Assembly (NCBI GenBank): GCA_964416305.1
Contig: CAYQDM010000050.1
Coordinates: forward strand, 1-12,245
Length of the DNA: 12,245 nucleotides
Origin: Acidaminobacter sp964416305
Lineage (GTDB): Bacteria > Bacillota > Clostridia > Peptostreptococcales > Acidaminobacteraceae
Reading direction: 5' to 3'
In this document: positions 1 to 5,556 of the stretch, piece by piece
Layout: each line of letters opens with the position of its first letter
How positions within the stretch are numbered: position 1 is the stretch's first letter
The notes under the pieces: model-generated
Seen by the model: only the letters and a program-made list of their open reading frames with translations
What the model was told of the DNA's origin: nothing
Databases searched by the model: none
Made by a program: the position numbers and the translations under genes

Positions 1-174
1 ATCCCCCCAAGCGCCAAGACCCTCAACGACCTACTGGATGCCTACGAGCAAAACGTCGTGCAAGAAGCCCTGGACCGTGCGAACGGCAACATTTCAAAGG
101 CGGCTAAAGCCCTCGGTCTCAGCCGCCAGAATCTACAGTACAGAATTCGGAAGTTTGAAGCTTTGAAACCTTGA
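1..174 (+). CDS. C-terminal fragment of a Fis-type (sigma-54 activator-like) transcriptional regulator
   Basis: Only the last 57 residues are inside the window; the frame is open from base 1 to the TGA at 172-174. The fragment contains a Fis-type helix-turn-helix: a helix with VVQEALDRANGN, then ISKAAKALGLSRQNLQYRIRK, which is the typical DNA-recognition end of RocR/NtrC-family enhancer-binding proteins. The AAA+ and sensor domains that would prove the family lie upstream and are not visible. The context supports the assignment strongly, because a near-perfect sigma-54 promoter and palindromic candidate enhancer sites lie 190-350 bases downstream, in front of a transporter-lyase operon. The inferred role is to bind these upstream sites and activate sigma-54 polymerase when the operon's substrate is present. 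A Fis-type nucleoid protein is less likely given this setting. Confidence 0.85.
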   Translation: MPPSAKTLNDLLDAYEQNVVQEALDRANGNISKAAKALGLSRQNLQYRIRKFEALKP

Positions 175-205
175 TAGGTGATCGATCGCAAAATTTATTT
201 GCACC

Positions 206-233
206 AAAGTGCCAAAAATATTGGCACTTTTTT
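206..233 (+). terminator. Rho-independent terminator of the regulator gene
   Basis: A 9-bp perfect stem (AAAGTGCCA at 206-214, TGGCACTTT at 222-230) with a 7-base A/T loop runs into a T6 tract at 228-233. It lies 31 bases after the regulator stop codon and separates that gene from the sigma-54-dependent operon. Confidence 0.85.
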
Positions 234-250
234 ATATGGTAAGAAGTAGG

Positions 251-324
251 GTCCAAGTGGCACTCAGTGTCAACGTCAAGCGCCTATTCACCCCCGCTTC
301 CACTTGGAAGCAATAGTCCAAGTG
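251..324. promoter_or_regulatory. Cluster of three CCAAGTG motifs, one inside a palindrome (candidate regulator sites)
   Basis: The motif CCAAGTG occurs at 253-259 and 318-324 on the plus strand (GTCCAAGTG both times) and inverted at 301-307. The middle copy lies inside the perfect inverted repeat CTTCCA-CT-TGGAAG at 297-310. The cluster sits about 180-250 bases upstream of the -24 element, a distance normal for enhancers of sigma-54 activators. Binding by the upstream regulator is inferred. A second class of palindrome lies closer to the promoter, so which of the two is the true operator is undecided. Confidence 0.4.
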
Positions 325-366
325 ACAGCGTTTCCTCGACTTCATGCATTTTAAAACCAAAAAATG

Positions 367-385
367 GCGCAAAATAATTTTGCGC
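367..385. promoter_or_regulatory. 19-bp perfect palindrome, candidate upstream activating sequence
   Basis: GCGCAAAAT-A-ATTTTGCGC is a perfect 9-bp inverted repeat around a single central A. It is centred about 128 bases upstream of the -24 box, a typical position for dimeric Fis-type enhancer-binding protein sites. No T tract follows it and no gene ends before it, so a terminator role is unlikely. A shorter perfect palindrome, ATCTTT-G-AAAGAT, follows at 408-420. Confidence 0.5.
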
Positions 386-503
386 ATCGAGTTACCATCG
401 GCAGAATATCTTTGAAAGATGCACAGATTACGACACCTCCGGAAGCCGCCCATTTCAAGCTCTGGGCCAATAATATTTAAAATTTCAGTCAATTACGGGC
501 ATT

Positions 504-520
504 TGGCACGAGGCTTGCAA
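504..520 (+). promoter_or_regulatory. Sigma-54 (-24/-12) promoter of the BCCT-lyase operon
   Basis: TGGCAC at 504-509, a 5-base spacer, and TTGCAA at 515-520 match the sigma-54 consensus TGGCAC-N5-TTGCW with no mismatch, including the invariant GG and GC 10 bases apart. Transcription would start near 530, leaving a short leader with the ribosome binding site at 546-551. The adjacent Fis-type regulator and the upstream palindromes complete the expected architecture. The rest of the 175-557 gap holds the terminator and the regulatory palindromes; no convincing gene was seen there. Confidence 0.9.
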
Positions 521-557
521 TCTGGAAGGGTACCAAATAAATTTTAGGAGGTTTCAA

Positions 558-2123
558 ATGTCTGTTGAATCCGTAATTGACCAAAAGGTTAAGAAGCAAG
601 GGATCCGAAAGGGCGTTTTCTGGCCGTCCATCCTGGTCGTCGGCGGAGCTGCCATCCTGGGGACCGTCAACAATGCGCTGCTGACTGAAGTCGCACTGAA
701 CAACTTCCTGTTTTCCCTCAGAACCTTCGGGTGGCTCTACCAAATTATTTCTATTGTCGCACTTATCCTGGTTTCCATTATTACGTTTTCGAAGCTCGGC
801 AAGATCAGATTTGGCGGTGATGACGCCAAGCCAAAGTATTCCTTCATGAACTGGTTCGCTATGGCGTTGACCGGCGGAATCGCCACCGGCGTCGTCACCT
901 ATGGCGCCAATGAGCCCATCATCTATTTTGGCAACATCTATGGCGAGCTTGCGCAAACCGGCATTGAGCCGGGCACGGCGACCGCGGCGATTTTCTCTAT
1001 CGCACGCAGCTTCTACAACTGGACCTTCATCCCTTACGCCATGTACTCCCTTTGCGGCCTGGTCATAGCCTATGTCTACTTCAACCGCAAACAGGCGTTA
1101 TCCGTCACTGCCTCCCTGGTGCCGCTGTTTGGCGAAAAAGTCACCAAAGGCGTTTGGGCCAACATTATTGACACACTTTCACTCCTCGCTATAGCCCTTG
1201 GCCTCGCATCTTCACTGGGCGCCGGCCTCGCGCTGGTCGGCTCCGGCATTGAATCCGCCTTCGGCATAGAGCAGGGGCCGATGGTCTGGCTGGTCCTCAC
1301 CATCATCATCACAGCGACGTTTACTTTATCCTCTCTCATGGGTCTCGACAAAGGCATCAAGCATCTGTCAGATATCAACGCCAAAGTATTTTACATCTTA
1401 CTCGGTATATTAATCGTTGTCGGACCAACCCTCTATATGCTTAAAATGTCAACTGCCGGGTTGTCCATGTGGCTTCAAAACTTCTGGGGCTGGGGACTTG
1501 ATGCCGGCGAGGTCGGCGGCGAAGCCCTCGTCATGTGGTGGACGCTCTACGACTGGGCCATTTGGATTGCCTACGCGCCGCTTATGGGCATTTTCTTGGC
1601 CATCATCTCCTATGGCAGAACTATTCGTGAATTCATGGTCATCAACTGGATCCTGCCATCTGTCTTCAGCATCATCTGGTTTGGCGTTTGGGGCTCGACG
1701 GCGCTGTTCTGGCAGCAGGAAGGGCAGCTGGACCTGATTGGCACCATTCAGGGAAGCGGTGCGGTTTCTGGACTATGGGCATTCCTTGCACACATGCCGC
1801 TTGGAATGATTTTTATCCCGATTGTCATGATCACTCTGGTCTTGTCCTTCTCCACAGCTGCGGATTCTATGACTCGGACGATCGCTTCTCTTTGTACTGA
1901 AAACATGAAGCACGACGAAGAACCGCCGACTTGGCAGAAGCTGGTGTGGGGCCTTTCCATAGGCGCGATCGCCTTCTTCATGGTCGCCTACGCAGGTGGT
2001 GCTCAAGGCGTGGACGGCGTCAAATATCTGGCCGCGGCCGGCGGTACCATGGTGCTCTTTATCTTTGTCCTTCAAGTCATCTCTGCCGTCAAGATGTTCT
2101 TTTTCGATGAGATTGTGAAATAA
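558..2123 (+). CDS. BCCT-family betaine-type transporter, likely importing the lyase substrate
   Basis: This 521-residue, strongly hydrophobic protein has about 12 membrane helices and belongs to the betaine/carnitine/choline transporter family. The start is supported by AGGAGG at 546-551. Family marks are the glycine-rich helix followed by YGANEP (residues 115-120) and the central signature beginning WTLYDWAIW (328-336), followed by GRTIREF (353-359). In that signature the usual FYWAWWISW tryptophan box reads YDWAIWIAY: two of its four tryptophans are replaced, by Ile335 and Tyr339. These residues form the quaternary-ammonium cage in characterised members, so a non-classical betaine substrate is plausible. 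It is the first gene after a sigma-54 promoter and lies 51 bases before an MIO-less histidine-lyase homologue. I therefore infer uptake of a histidine-derived betaine such as ergothioneine. The family call is firm; the substrate is inferred. Confidence 0.92.
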   Translation: MSVESVIDQKVKKQGIRKGVFWPSILVVGGAAILGTVNNALLTEVALNNFLFSLRTFGWLYQIISIVALILVSIITFSKLGKIRFGGDDAKPKYSFMNWFAMALTGGIATGVVTYGANEPIIYFGNIYGELAQTGIEPGTATAAIFSIARSFYNWTFIPYAMYSLCGLVIAYVYFNRKQALSVTASLVPLFGEKVTKGVWANIIDTLSLLAIALGLASSLGAGLALVGSGIESAFGIEQGPMVWLVLTIIITATFTLSSLMGLDKGIKHLSDINAKVFYILLGILIVVGPTLYMLKMSTAGLSMWLQNFWGWGLDAGEVGGEALVMWWTLYDWAIWIAYAPLMGIFLAIISYGRTIREFMVINWILPSVFSIIWFGVWGSTALFWQQEGQLDLIGTIQGSGAVSGLWAFLAHMPLGMIFIPIVMITLVLSFSTAADSMTRTIASLCTENMKHDEEPPTWQKLVWGLSIGAIAFFMVAYAGGAQGVDGVKYLAAAGGTMVLFIFVLQVISAVKMFFFDEIVK

Positions 2124-2174
2124 AACGGCATGGGTACCGGACAGAGTGAAACGTCAGACATTGGAGGAACGACA

Positions 2175-3773
2175 TTGTTGAATTATATGGGAACTGAACT
2201 GAAACAAAACGGCAACCTGGCGAAGGACGCGGATGCACAAAATGAAAATCCAACTTGTGTCGAACTAGGAGGCACAGCGACTTTAGAGGCTTTGGTCGCA
2301 GTTGCAAGAGATCAGGCTGCGGTGATCTTTTCAGATGCCTACTGCCAGCGGGTCAACCGTTCAAGAACGCTTGTCGAAAAATGGATTCGCGAAGGCAGAG
2401 TCATGTACGGCATCACCACCGGGTTTGGCGCGCTGTGTGACCGCGTGATCTCAGAAGAAGAAACAGCGCAGCTTCAGAAAAATATCATTTTGTCCCACTC
2501 GACTTCAGTGGGAGAGCCTCTCAGCATTGAACAGACCCGGGCGGTTATGTTCATGATGCTGCAGAATATGGGGCAGGGGTACAGCGGTGTCAGTCTGGCG
2601 CTTTTGGAAAGAATCCGGCTCATGCTCAATCTGGATCTGATACCGTTCGCCCCCCGGGAAGGTTCGGTCGGGTATCTCAGCGTCGAGGCGCATATTGGGA
2701 TGGCGATCATTGGACTCGGAAAGATCTTCGAAAACGGTGTCCCCGTGGAGTCGAGGCTGGTCCTGCATAAGCATGGCCTGGATCCTTTTGTCCTGGGCGC
2801 CAAAGAAGGTCTGGCCTTGATCTCCGGGACTACCAGCCCGACAGCCCTTGCCGCCCTCGCGGTGTACGACATGAAGACGTCGACCCTCAGCGCGGACATC
2901 ATAGGAGCATTGTCTCTTGAGGTCAATAAAGGCAATATCAAGGCCTTTGACGAACGGCTGATGCAGGCCAGGCCTTACGCGGAGCAGGGCAACACTGCTG
3001 CCAATGTCAGGACGCTGCTTCAGGACAGCGAAATTATTAAAGCCAGCGAAGGCCACCGCCTTCAGGACGCGCTGTCCCTGCGGGCAATGCCGCAGCTCCA
3101 CGGCGCAGTGAAACGCATGATCCAGGATGCCATCCGGACTGTTGAGGAAGAGATGAACACCTGCAGCGACAACCCCATCATCTGGCCTGAAGGTGATGAT
3201 GGTCACGCCATGTCCGGCTGCCACTGCGACTCCTCCTACGTAGGCCTCGCGATGGATTCCGCCGCCATAGCCGCCACCACACTGGCAAAAATGTCAGAGC
3301 GACGCAACTACAGGCTGATCACTGAGCATCTCTCCGGCATGCCGTGGTTCTTGATTCAGAATCCGGGACTCAATTCCGGGCTTATGATTCCTCAGTACAC
3401 ACAGGCAGGGCTGCTCAATGACATGAAAATCCTGTCTCATCCCGCCTCTGTGGACAGCATTCCAACCTGCGGCGGTCAGGAAGACTATGTGGCCATGGGC
3501 TACAACGCCGCAAAAAAAGCGTTGTCTGTCGCGGAGAAGTTGGAGTACATCCTGGCGATTGAGCTGCTCTCAGTCTACCAGGCCCATCAGTTCCTGGATC
3601 CAGGCGTCAAGCCGTCTTCGGTAACTGCCGCAATTTTGAAGGAAATAGGGAAACACATTCCAGTGTCCTCCCAGGATCAGTTCCTCTATCCGCATATGGA
3701 GTTCCTGAAGGCCCTGATTCATTCAGGACGGCTGGTTGAGATAGCGGAAGGTTATGTGGGGTCCATGCTTTAA
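2175..3773 (+). CDS. MIO-less aromatic amino acid lyase homologue, probable ergothionase
   Basis: The 532-residue protein has the histidine/phenylalanine ammonia-lyase fold. It keeps YGITTGFG (Tyr78), the LSHSTSVGEPL segment (His108), SLRAMPQLHG (Arg303), SDNP, and GGQEDYVAMG (Glu436). The segment that should contain Ala-Ser-Gly, the precursor of the MIO cofactor, reads GSVGYLSVEAH (tripeptide codons at 2673-2681), with no frameshift. The MIO-site Asn of LINGT is Ser217, and the Tyr of QDPYSLR is Leu300. An ordinary histidine ammonia-lyase is therefore unlikely. Ergothionase (studied in Treponema denticola) is a homologue that eliminates trimethylamine from ergothioneine, giving thiourocanate; as I recall, it does not use MIO because the leaving group is already quaternary. 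The preceding BCCT transporter agrees. I chose the TTG start at 2175 because GGAGG at 2163-2167 is 7 bases upstream; the in-frame ATG at 2130 has no such site, and the ATG at 2187 is 19 bases away. Hercynine or another histidine betaine is an alternative substrate. Confidence 0.8.
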   Translation: MLNYMGTELKQNGNLAKDADAQNENPTCVELGGTATLEALVAVARDQAAVIFSDAYCQRVNRSRTLVEKWIREGRVMYGITTGFGALCDRVISEEETAQLQKNIILSHSTSVGEPLSIEQTRAVMFMMLQNMGQGYSGVSLALLERIRLMLNLDLIPFAPREGSVGYLSVEAHIGMAIIGLGKIFENGVPVESRLVLHKHGLDPFVLGAKEGLALISGTTSPTALAALAVYDMKTSTLSADIIGALSLEVNKGNIKAFDERLMQARPYAEQGNTAANVRTLLQDSEIIKASEGHRLQDALSLRAMPQLHGAVKRMIQDAIRTVEEEMNTCSDNPIIWPEGDDGHAMSGCHCDSSYVGLAMDSAAIAATTLAKMSERRNYRLITEHLSGMPWFLIQNPGLNSGLMIPQYTQAGLLNDMKILSHPASVDSIPTCGGQEDYVAMGYNAAKKALSVAEKLEYILAIELLSVYQAHQFLDPGVKPSSVTAAILKEIGKHIPVSSQDQFLYPHMEFLKALIHSGRLVEIAEGYVGSML

Positions 3774-3783
3774 GGACCAGGAA

Positions 3784-3800
3784 GGAAGGCTCCGCCTTCC
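3784..3800 (+). other. Intergenic hairpin between the lyase and small membrane protein genes
   Basis: GGAAGGC and GCCTTCC form a perfect 7-bp stem around a TCC loop, 11 bases after the lyase stop codon. No T tract follows, so it is not a standard terminator. It may act as an mRNA processing or stability element that lowers expression of the third gene relative to the first two. Confidence 0.45.
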
Positions 3801-3825
3801 AAGGAGAAAGGAAGCGTGTTTGTTT

Positions 3826-4122
3826 ATGGCAGCGACAGCGGAACCTAAAGGCAAGAAACAAAAAAGCACATCTGAAAAGCAAGTGGCAGTGGATGTTCAG
3901 AAGGTCTTCCTCACCCCGCCTCGGAGGCTCGGAGAACGCGCGATCCTGCTCGGTATGCTGGTGGTGACTTTCATGGTCTTCTTTGGTCCTTTGAAATTTT
4001 CCCAGGTGCCGCCCCTTGAAGCCGTGCTGACCGCCATGCTTCCTGCCGTGAGCCTGTCCTGGGGATGGATTGTCTTTTTAAGGTATAGGTTTAGAAAAAG
4101 TGAGTATTTAAAAGAGATTTAG
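3826..4122 (+). CDS. Small two-helix membrane protein, third gene of the BCCT-lyase operon
   Basis: This is a 98-residue protein that I do not recognise. A charged, Lys-rich N-terminus (residues 1-37) is followed by two predicted membrane helices at about 38-56 and 62-85 and a short basic tail. The ATG at 3826 was chosen because GGAAG at 3810-3814 lies 11 bases upstream; a TTG at 3820 is in frame and also possible. The frame stays open back to 3754, but that part overlaps the lyase end and lacks a good ribosome site. The gene lies between the lyase and a strong terminator, with no promoter seen, so it is probably co-transcribed with the transporter and lyase. An accessory role in transport, or in handling a product such as trimethylamine, is only a guess. 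Confidence 0.7.
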   Translation: MAATAEPKGKKQKSTSEKQVAVDVQKVFLTPPRRLGERAILLGMLVVTFMVFFGPLKFSQVPPLEAVLTAMLPAVSLSWGWIVFLRYRFRKSEYLKEI

Positions 4123-4130
4123 AGAGTCAA

Positions 4131-4184
4131 AAGACAACAGCCGCAGAGGTTTAAACGACCTGTCTGCGGCTGTTTTTTCGTCTT
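4131..4184 (+). terminator. Strong Rho-independent terminator of the BCCT-lyase operon
   Basis: An 11-bp perfect stem (ACAGCCGCAGA at 4137-4147, TCTGCGGCTGT at 4163-4173) is followed by T6 at 4173-4178. The inner bases GGT/ACC extend the stem after a two-base bulge. AAGAC at 4131-4135 can also pair with GTCTT at 4180-4184. It begins 8 bases after the small membrane protein stop. Confidence 0.92.
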
Positions 4185-4221
4185 CTTGAAAATCATTCTC
4201 GTAGGCTCTGGCACCGTATCA

Positions 4222-4293
4222 AAACCTGTCCGCGTCACTAAGTTGAAACCTGTCCGCGTCCCCAACCTGAAACTTGTCCGCGCGGCTTTTGGT
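4222..4293 (+). repeat. Three tandem copies of a 24-base repeat, AAACCTGTCCGCG core
   Basis: Copies start at 4222, 4246 and 4270, exactly 24 bases apart. Units 1 and 2 share AAACCTGTCCGCGTC; unit 3 has AAACTTGTCCGCG and then diverges. They lie in the 206-base gap between the operon terminator and the next ribosome binding site, together with about 90 bases in which I see no gene. Function is unknown. The copies are back to back with no spacer, so this is not a CRISPR array. Confidence 0.8.
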
Positions 4294-4329
4294 CTATTGT
4301 CCCCAACCCAAATTCCCTGCCCCTGCTCC

Positions 4330-4358
4330 ATAACTTCACCACAAATGGATGCTATTAT
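4330..4358 (+). promoter_or_regulatory. Possible weak sigma-A promoter before the DUF2318-like gene
   Basis: TATTAT at 4353-4358 (five of six matches to the -10 consensus) lies 17 bases after ATAACT at 4330-4335, which matches only three of six -35 positions. It is placed reasonably, about 33 bases before the start codon. Support is weak apart from the need for a promoter after the strong upstream terminator. Confidence 0.25.
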
Positions 4359-4390
4359 CCCAATAGATAGAAGGGAGGCTTCATTAACTT

Positions 4391-4954
4391 ATGAAGAGAG
4401 TAAACGAAAATTCAAAGCATTCAAAAACAAGTCATCAAGGAAAGTCCAGCATATGGCTGATCGCCATTGCAGCGGTACTCGTAGCAGCCATTGTACTGAG
4501 CGGCCCGGTATTGTCCGGTTTCCTGAAGCCGGCAGCCGAAAGTAACGCGCAGGTCGCGACCGCCACATTGGGGGAAGCCATCCTCGAGGACGGCAATTTG
4601 AAGTTCGCCGTCGCGGATGTCACAGAACAAGTCACGCTTTATCCCTACCAAGCAGGCGAGACCTACATGGAGGTCATGGCGGTCAAGGACAGCAGCGGCA
4701 CAGTAAAAACCGCCCTGAACACATGCCAGGTCTGTTATAATTCCGGACAAGGTTATTATGTACAAGAGGGCAGCACTTTAGTGTGCCAAAACTGCGGCAA
4801 TGTGTTCAACATTGATGACATCGAAGTCATTAAGGGCGGCTGTAATCCAATCCCGGTCATGCCGGATGTCAAAAACGAAGATGGCGAGTTCATCACCATT
4901 TCAGGCGAATTCTTAACGGCGAACGCTGTATACTTTGAAGACTGGAAGAGATAA
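4391..4954 (+). CDS. DUF2318-type membrane-anchored protein with two CxxC pairs (metal or Fe-S binding)
   Basis: This is a 187-residue protein with one N-terminal membrane anchor (about 21-45) and an outward-facing domain. The domain has TCQVCYNSGQGYYVQEG, then LVCQNCGNVF, then KGGCNPIPV, giving Cys112, Cys115, Cys132, Cys135 and Cys151. This arrangement is characteristic of DUF2318, annotated as an Fe-S-containing or iron-transport-associated membrane protein family; its members often accompany iron-permease systems. Here the domain stands alone without the multi-helix permease part. The start is supported by GGGAGG at 4373-4378. It is followed after 73 bases by a His/Cys-rich small membrane protein, so the two probably form a metal-related operon. 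The metal (iron, copper or other) cannot be read from the sequence. Confidence 0.85.
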   Translation: MKRVNENSKHSKTSHQGKSSIWLIAIAAVLVAAIVLSGPVLSGFLKPAAESNAQVATATLGEAILEDGNLKFAVADVTEQVTLYPYQAGETYMEVMAVKDSSGTVKTALNTCQVCYNSGQGYYVQEGSTLVCQNCGNVFNIDDIEVIKGGCNPIPVMPDVKNEDGEFITISGEFLTANAVYFEDWKR

Positions 4955-4983
4955 TCTCCAAAAGAATCATCTCCAAAAAGATC
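4954..4983 (+). repeat. 15-base imperfect tandem duplication
   Basis: ATCTCCAAAAGAATC is followed directly by ATCTCCAAAAAGATC, starting at the last base of the DUF2318-like stop codon. It looks like a small slippage duplication in the intergenic spacer. No function is proposed. Confidence 0.6.
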
Positions 4984-5027
4984 ATAGCCAAACTCGCTAT
5001 TAAACAGCCAAATTGGAGGAAACTATA

Positions 5028-5294
5028 ATGTCAAACATTGAGCACGATTCAGAAGAGAAGGGACCGCAAGGAAAGCACGGCCATCACCGCCACGGCCTGA
5101 TGATGCTGGTCGTCTGCCTGGTTCCCATTGCGGCGATCCTATTACTTCCCGCCCTTGGCGTCAATACCGCAAAATACAGCAGCTTAGCCTTTTTACTGTG
5201 CCCGCTGCTCCACATAGGCATGATGTTCATGATGCGCCGTTCAGATCACGGAAAATCCTGTTGTAAAGACACTCCCAAGACGGAAGTGGAGTAA
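5028..5294 (+). CDS. Small His/Cys-rich membrane protein, DUF2933-like
   Basis: This is an 88-residue protein. The N-terminus is polar and His-rich (GKHGHHRHG, residues 15-23), followed by two hydrophobic segments at about 24-43 and 50-69, then CPLLHIGMMFMM (58-69) and a tail with a vicinal Cys pair (78-79). The CPLxH...MM pattern next to short helices resembles the DUF2933 group of small membrane proteins, which are often found near copper or mercury handling genes. The start at 5028 was chosen because GGAGG lies about 8 bases upstream; a start at 5013 would overlap that site. The His, Cys and Met residues suggest metal binding, which is inferred. It is probably co-transcribed with the preceding CxxC protein. 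Confidence 0.75.
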   Translation: MSNIEHDSEEKGPQGKHGHHRHGLMMLVVCLVPIAAILLLPALGVNTAKYSSLAFLLCPLLHIGMMFMMRRSDHGKSCCKDTPKTEVE

Positions 5295-5556
5295 ATCCAT
5301 CCTAAGAAAGAAGTACTTCGGCTCAACTGTCGAAAAATAATGTTCTTCAAAACTCAAACCATCCGCAAAGCCCTGGAAGCCCTTCAAAAGCTTCAAGTGC
5401 CTCTGCCGATGGTTTTCTTCATTATTATGTCACTCCTTCCCTCAAAAATGGTAAAATTGACACAATGGCGCTTCTCCTCATCACAATGATCCAGCCAAAA
5501 CCCATTCTTTAGTCACTCAAATCCCAGCACAATTGTTCGAAGAAAGGGGCAACACC
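5295..5556. other. Intergenic region, no clear gene
   Basis: This 262-base stretch has no convincing terminator for the preceding genes. A consensus -35 hexamer TTGACA lies at 5457-5462, but the best -10 candidate, CACAAT at 5482-5487, is 19 bases away and poor, so the promoter of the next gene is uncertain. A 49-codon open frame (5340-5489) has no ribosome binding site. A short palindrome, GAAGTACTTC, lies near its start. Confidence 0.5.

Noticed and set aside
232..492. 86-codon minus-strand frame upstream of the BCCT gene
   Set aside because: It covers the enhancer palindromes of the sigma-54 promoter, has no recognisable domain and starts in A/T-rich DNA without a ribosome site. Its sequence is better explained as regulatory DNA.
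2505..3224. 239-codon minus-strand frame opposite the lyase
   Set aside because: It is the longest antisense frame but lies wholly inside a gene with clear family motifs on the plus strand. Its translation is compositionally odd and matches no family I know.
2130..3773. Plain histidine ammonia-lyase (hutH)
   Set aside because: The Ala-Ser-Gly cofactor triad, the MIO-site Asn and the active-site Tyr are all replaced, and no urocanase or other histidine-utilisation gene is nearby.
4222..4293. Possible CRISPR array
   Set aside because: Units are directly adjacent with 24-base period and no variable spacers, only three copies are present, and no cas gene is nearby.
4186..4545. 119-codon plus-strand frame with a KPVRV-type 8-residue repeat
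   Set aside because: The repeat is simply the translated 24-base DNA repeat, and the frame overlaps the start of the well-supported DUF2318-like gene in another register.
5340..5489. 49-codon frame (starting MFFKTQTIRK) between the metal-binding pair and the S-layer protein
   Set aside because: There is no ribosome binding site before the ATG, no recognisable family, and it overlaps the only plausible promoter -35 hexamer of the next gene. It could be a remnant, but support is too weak to annotate.
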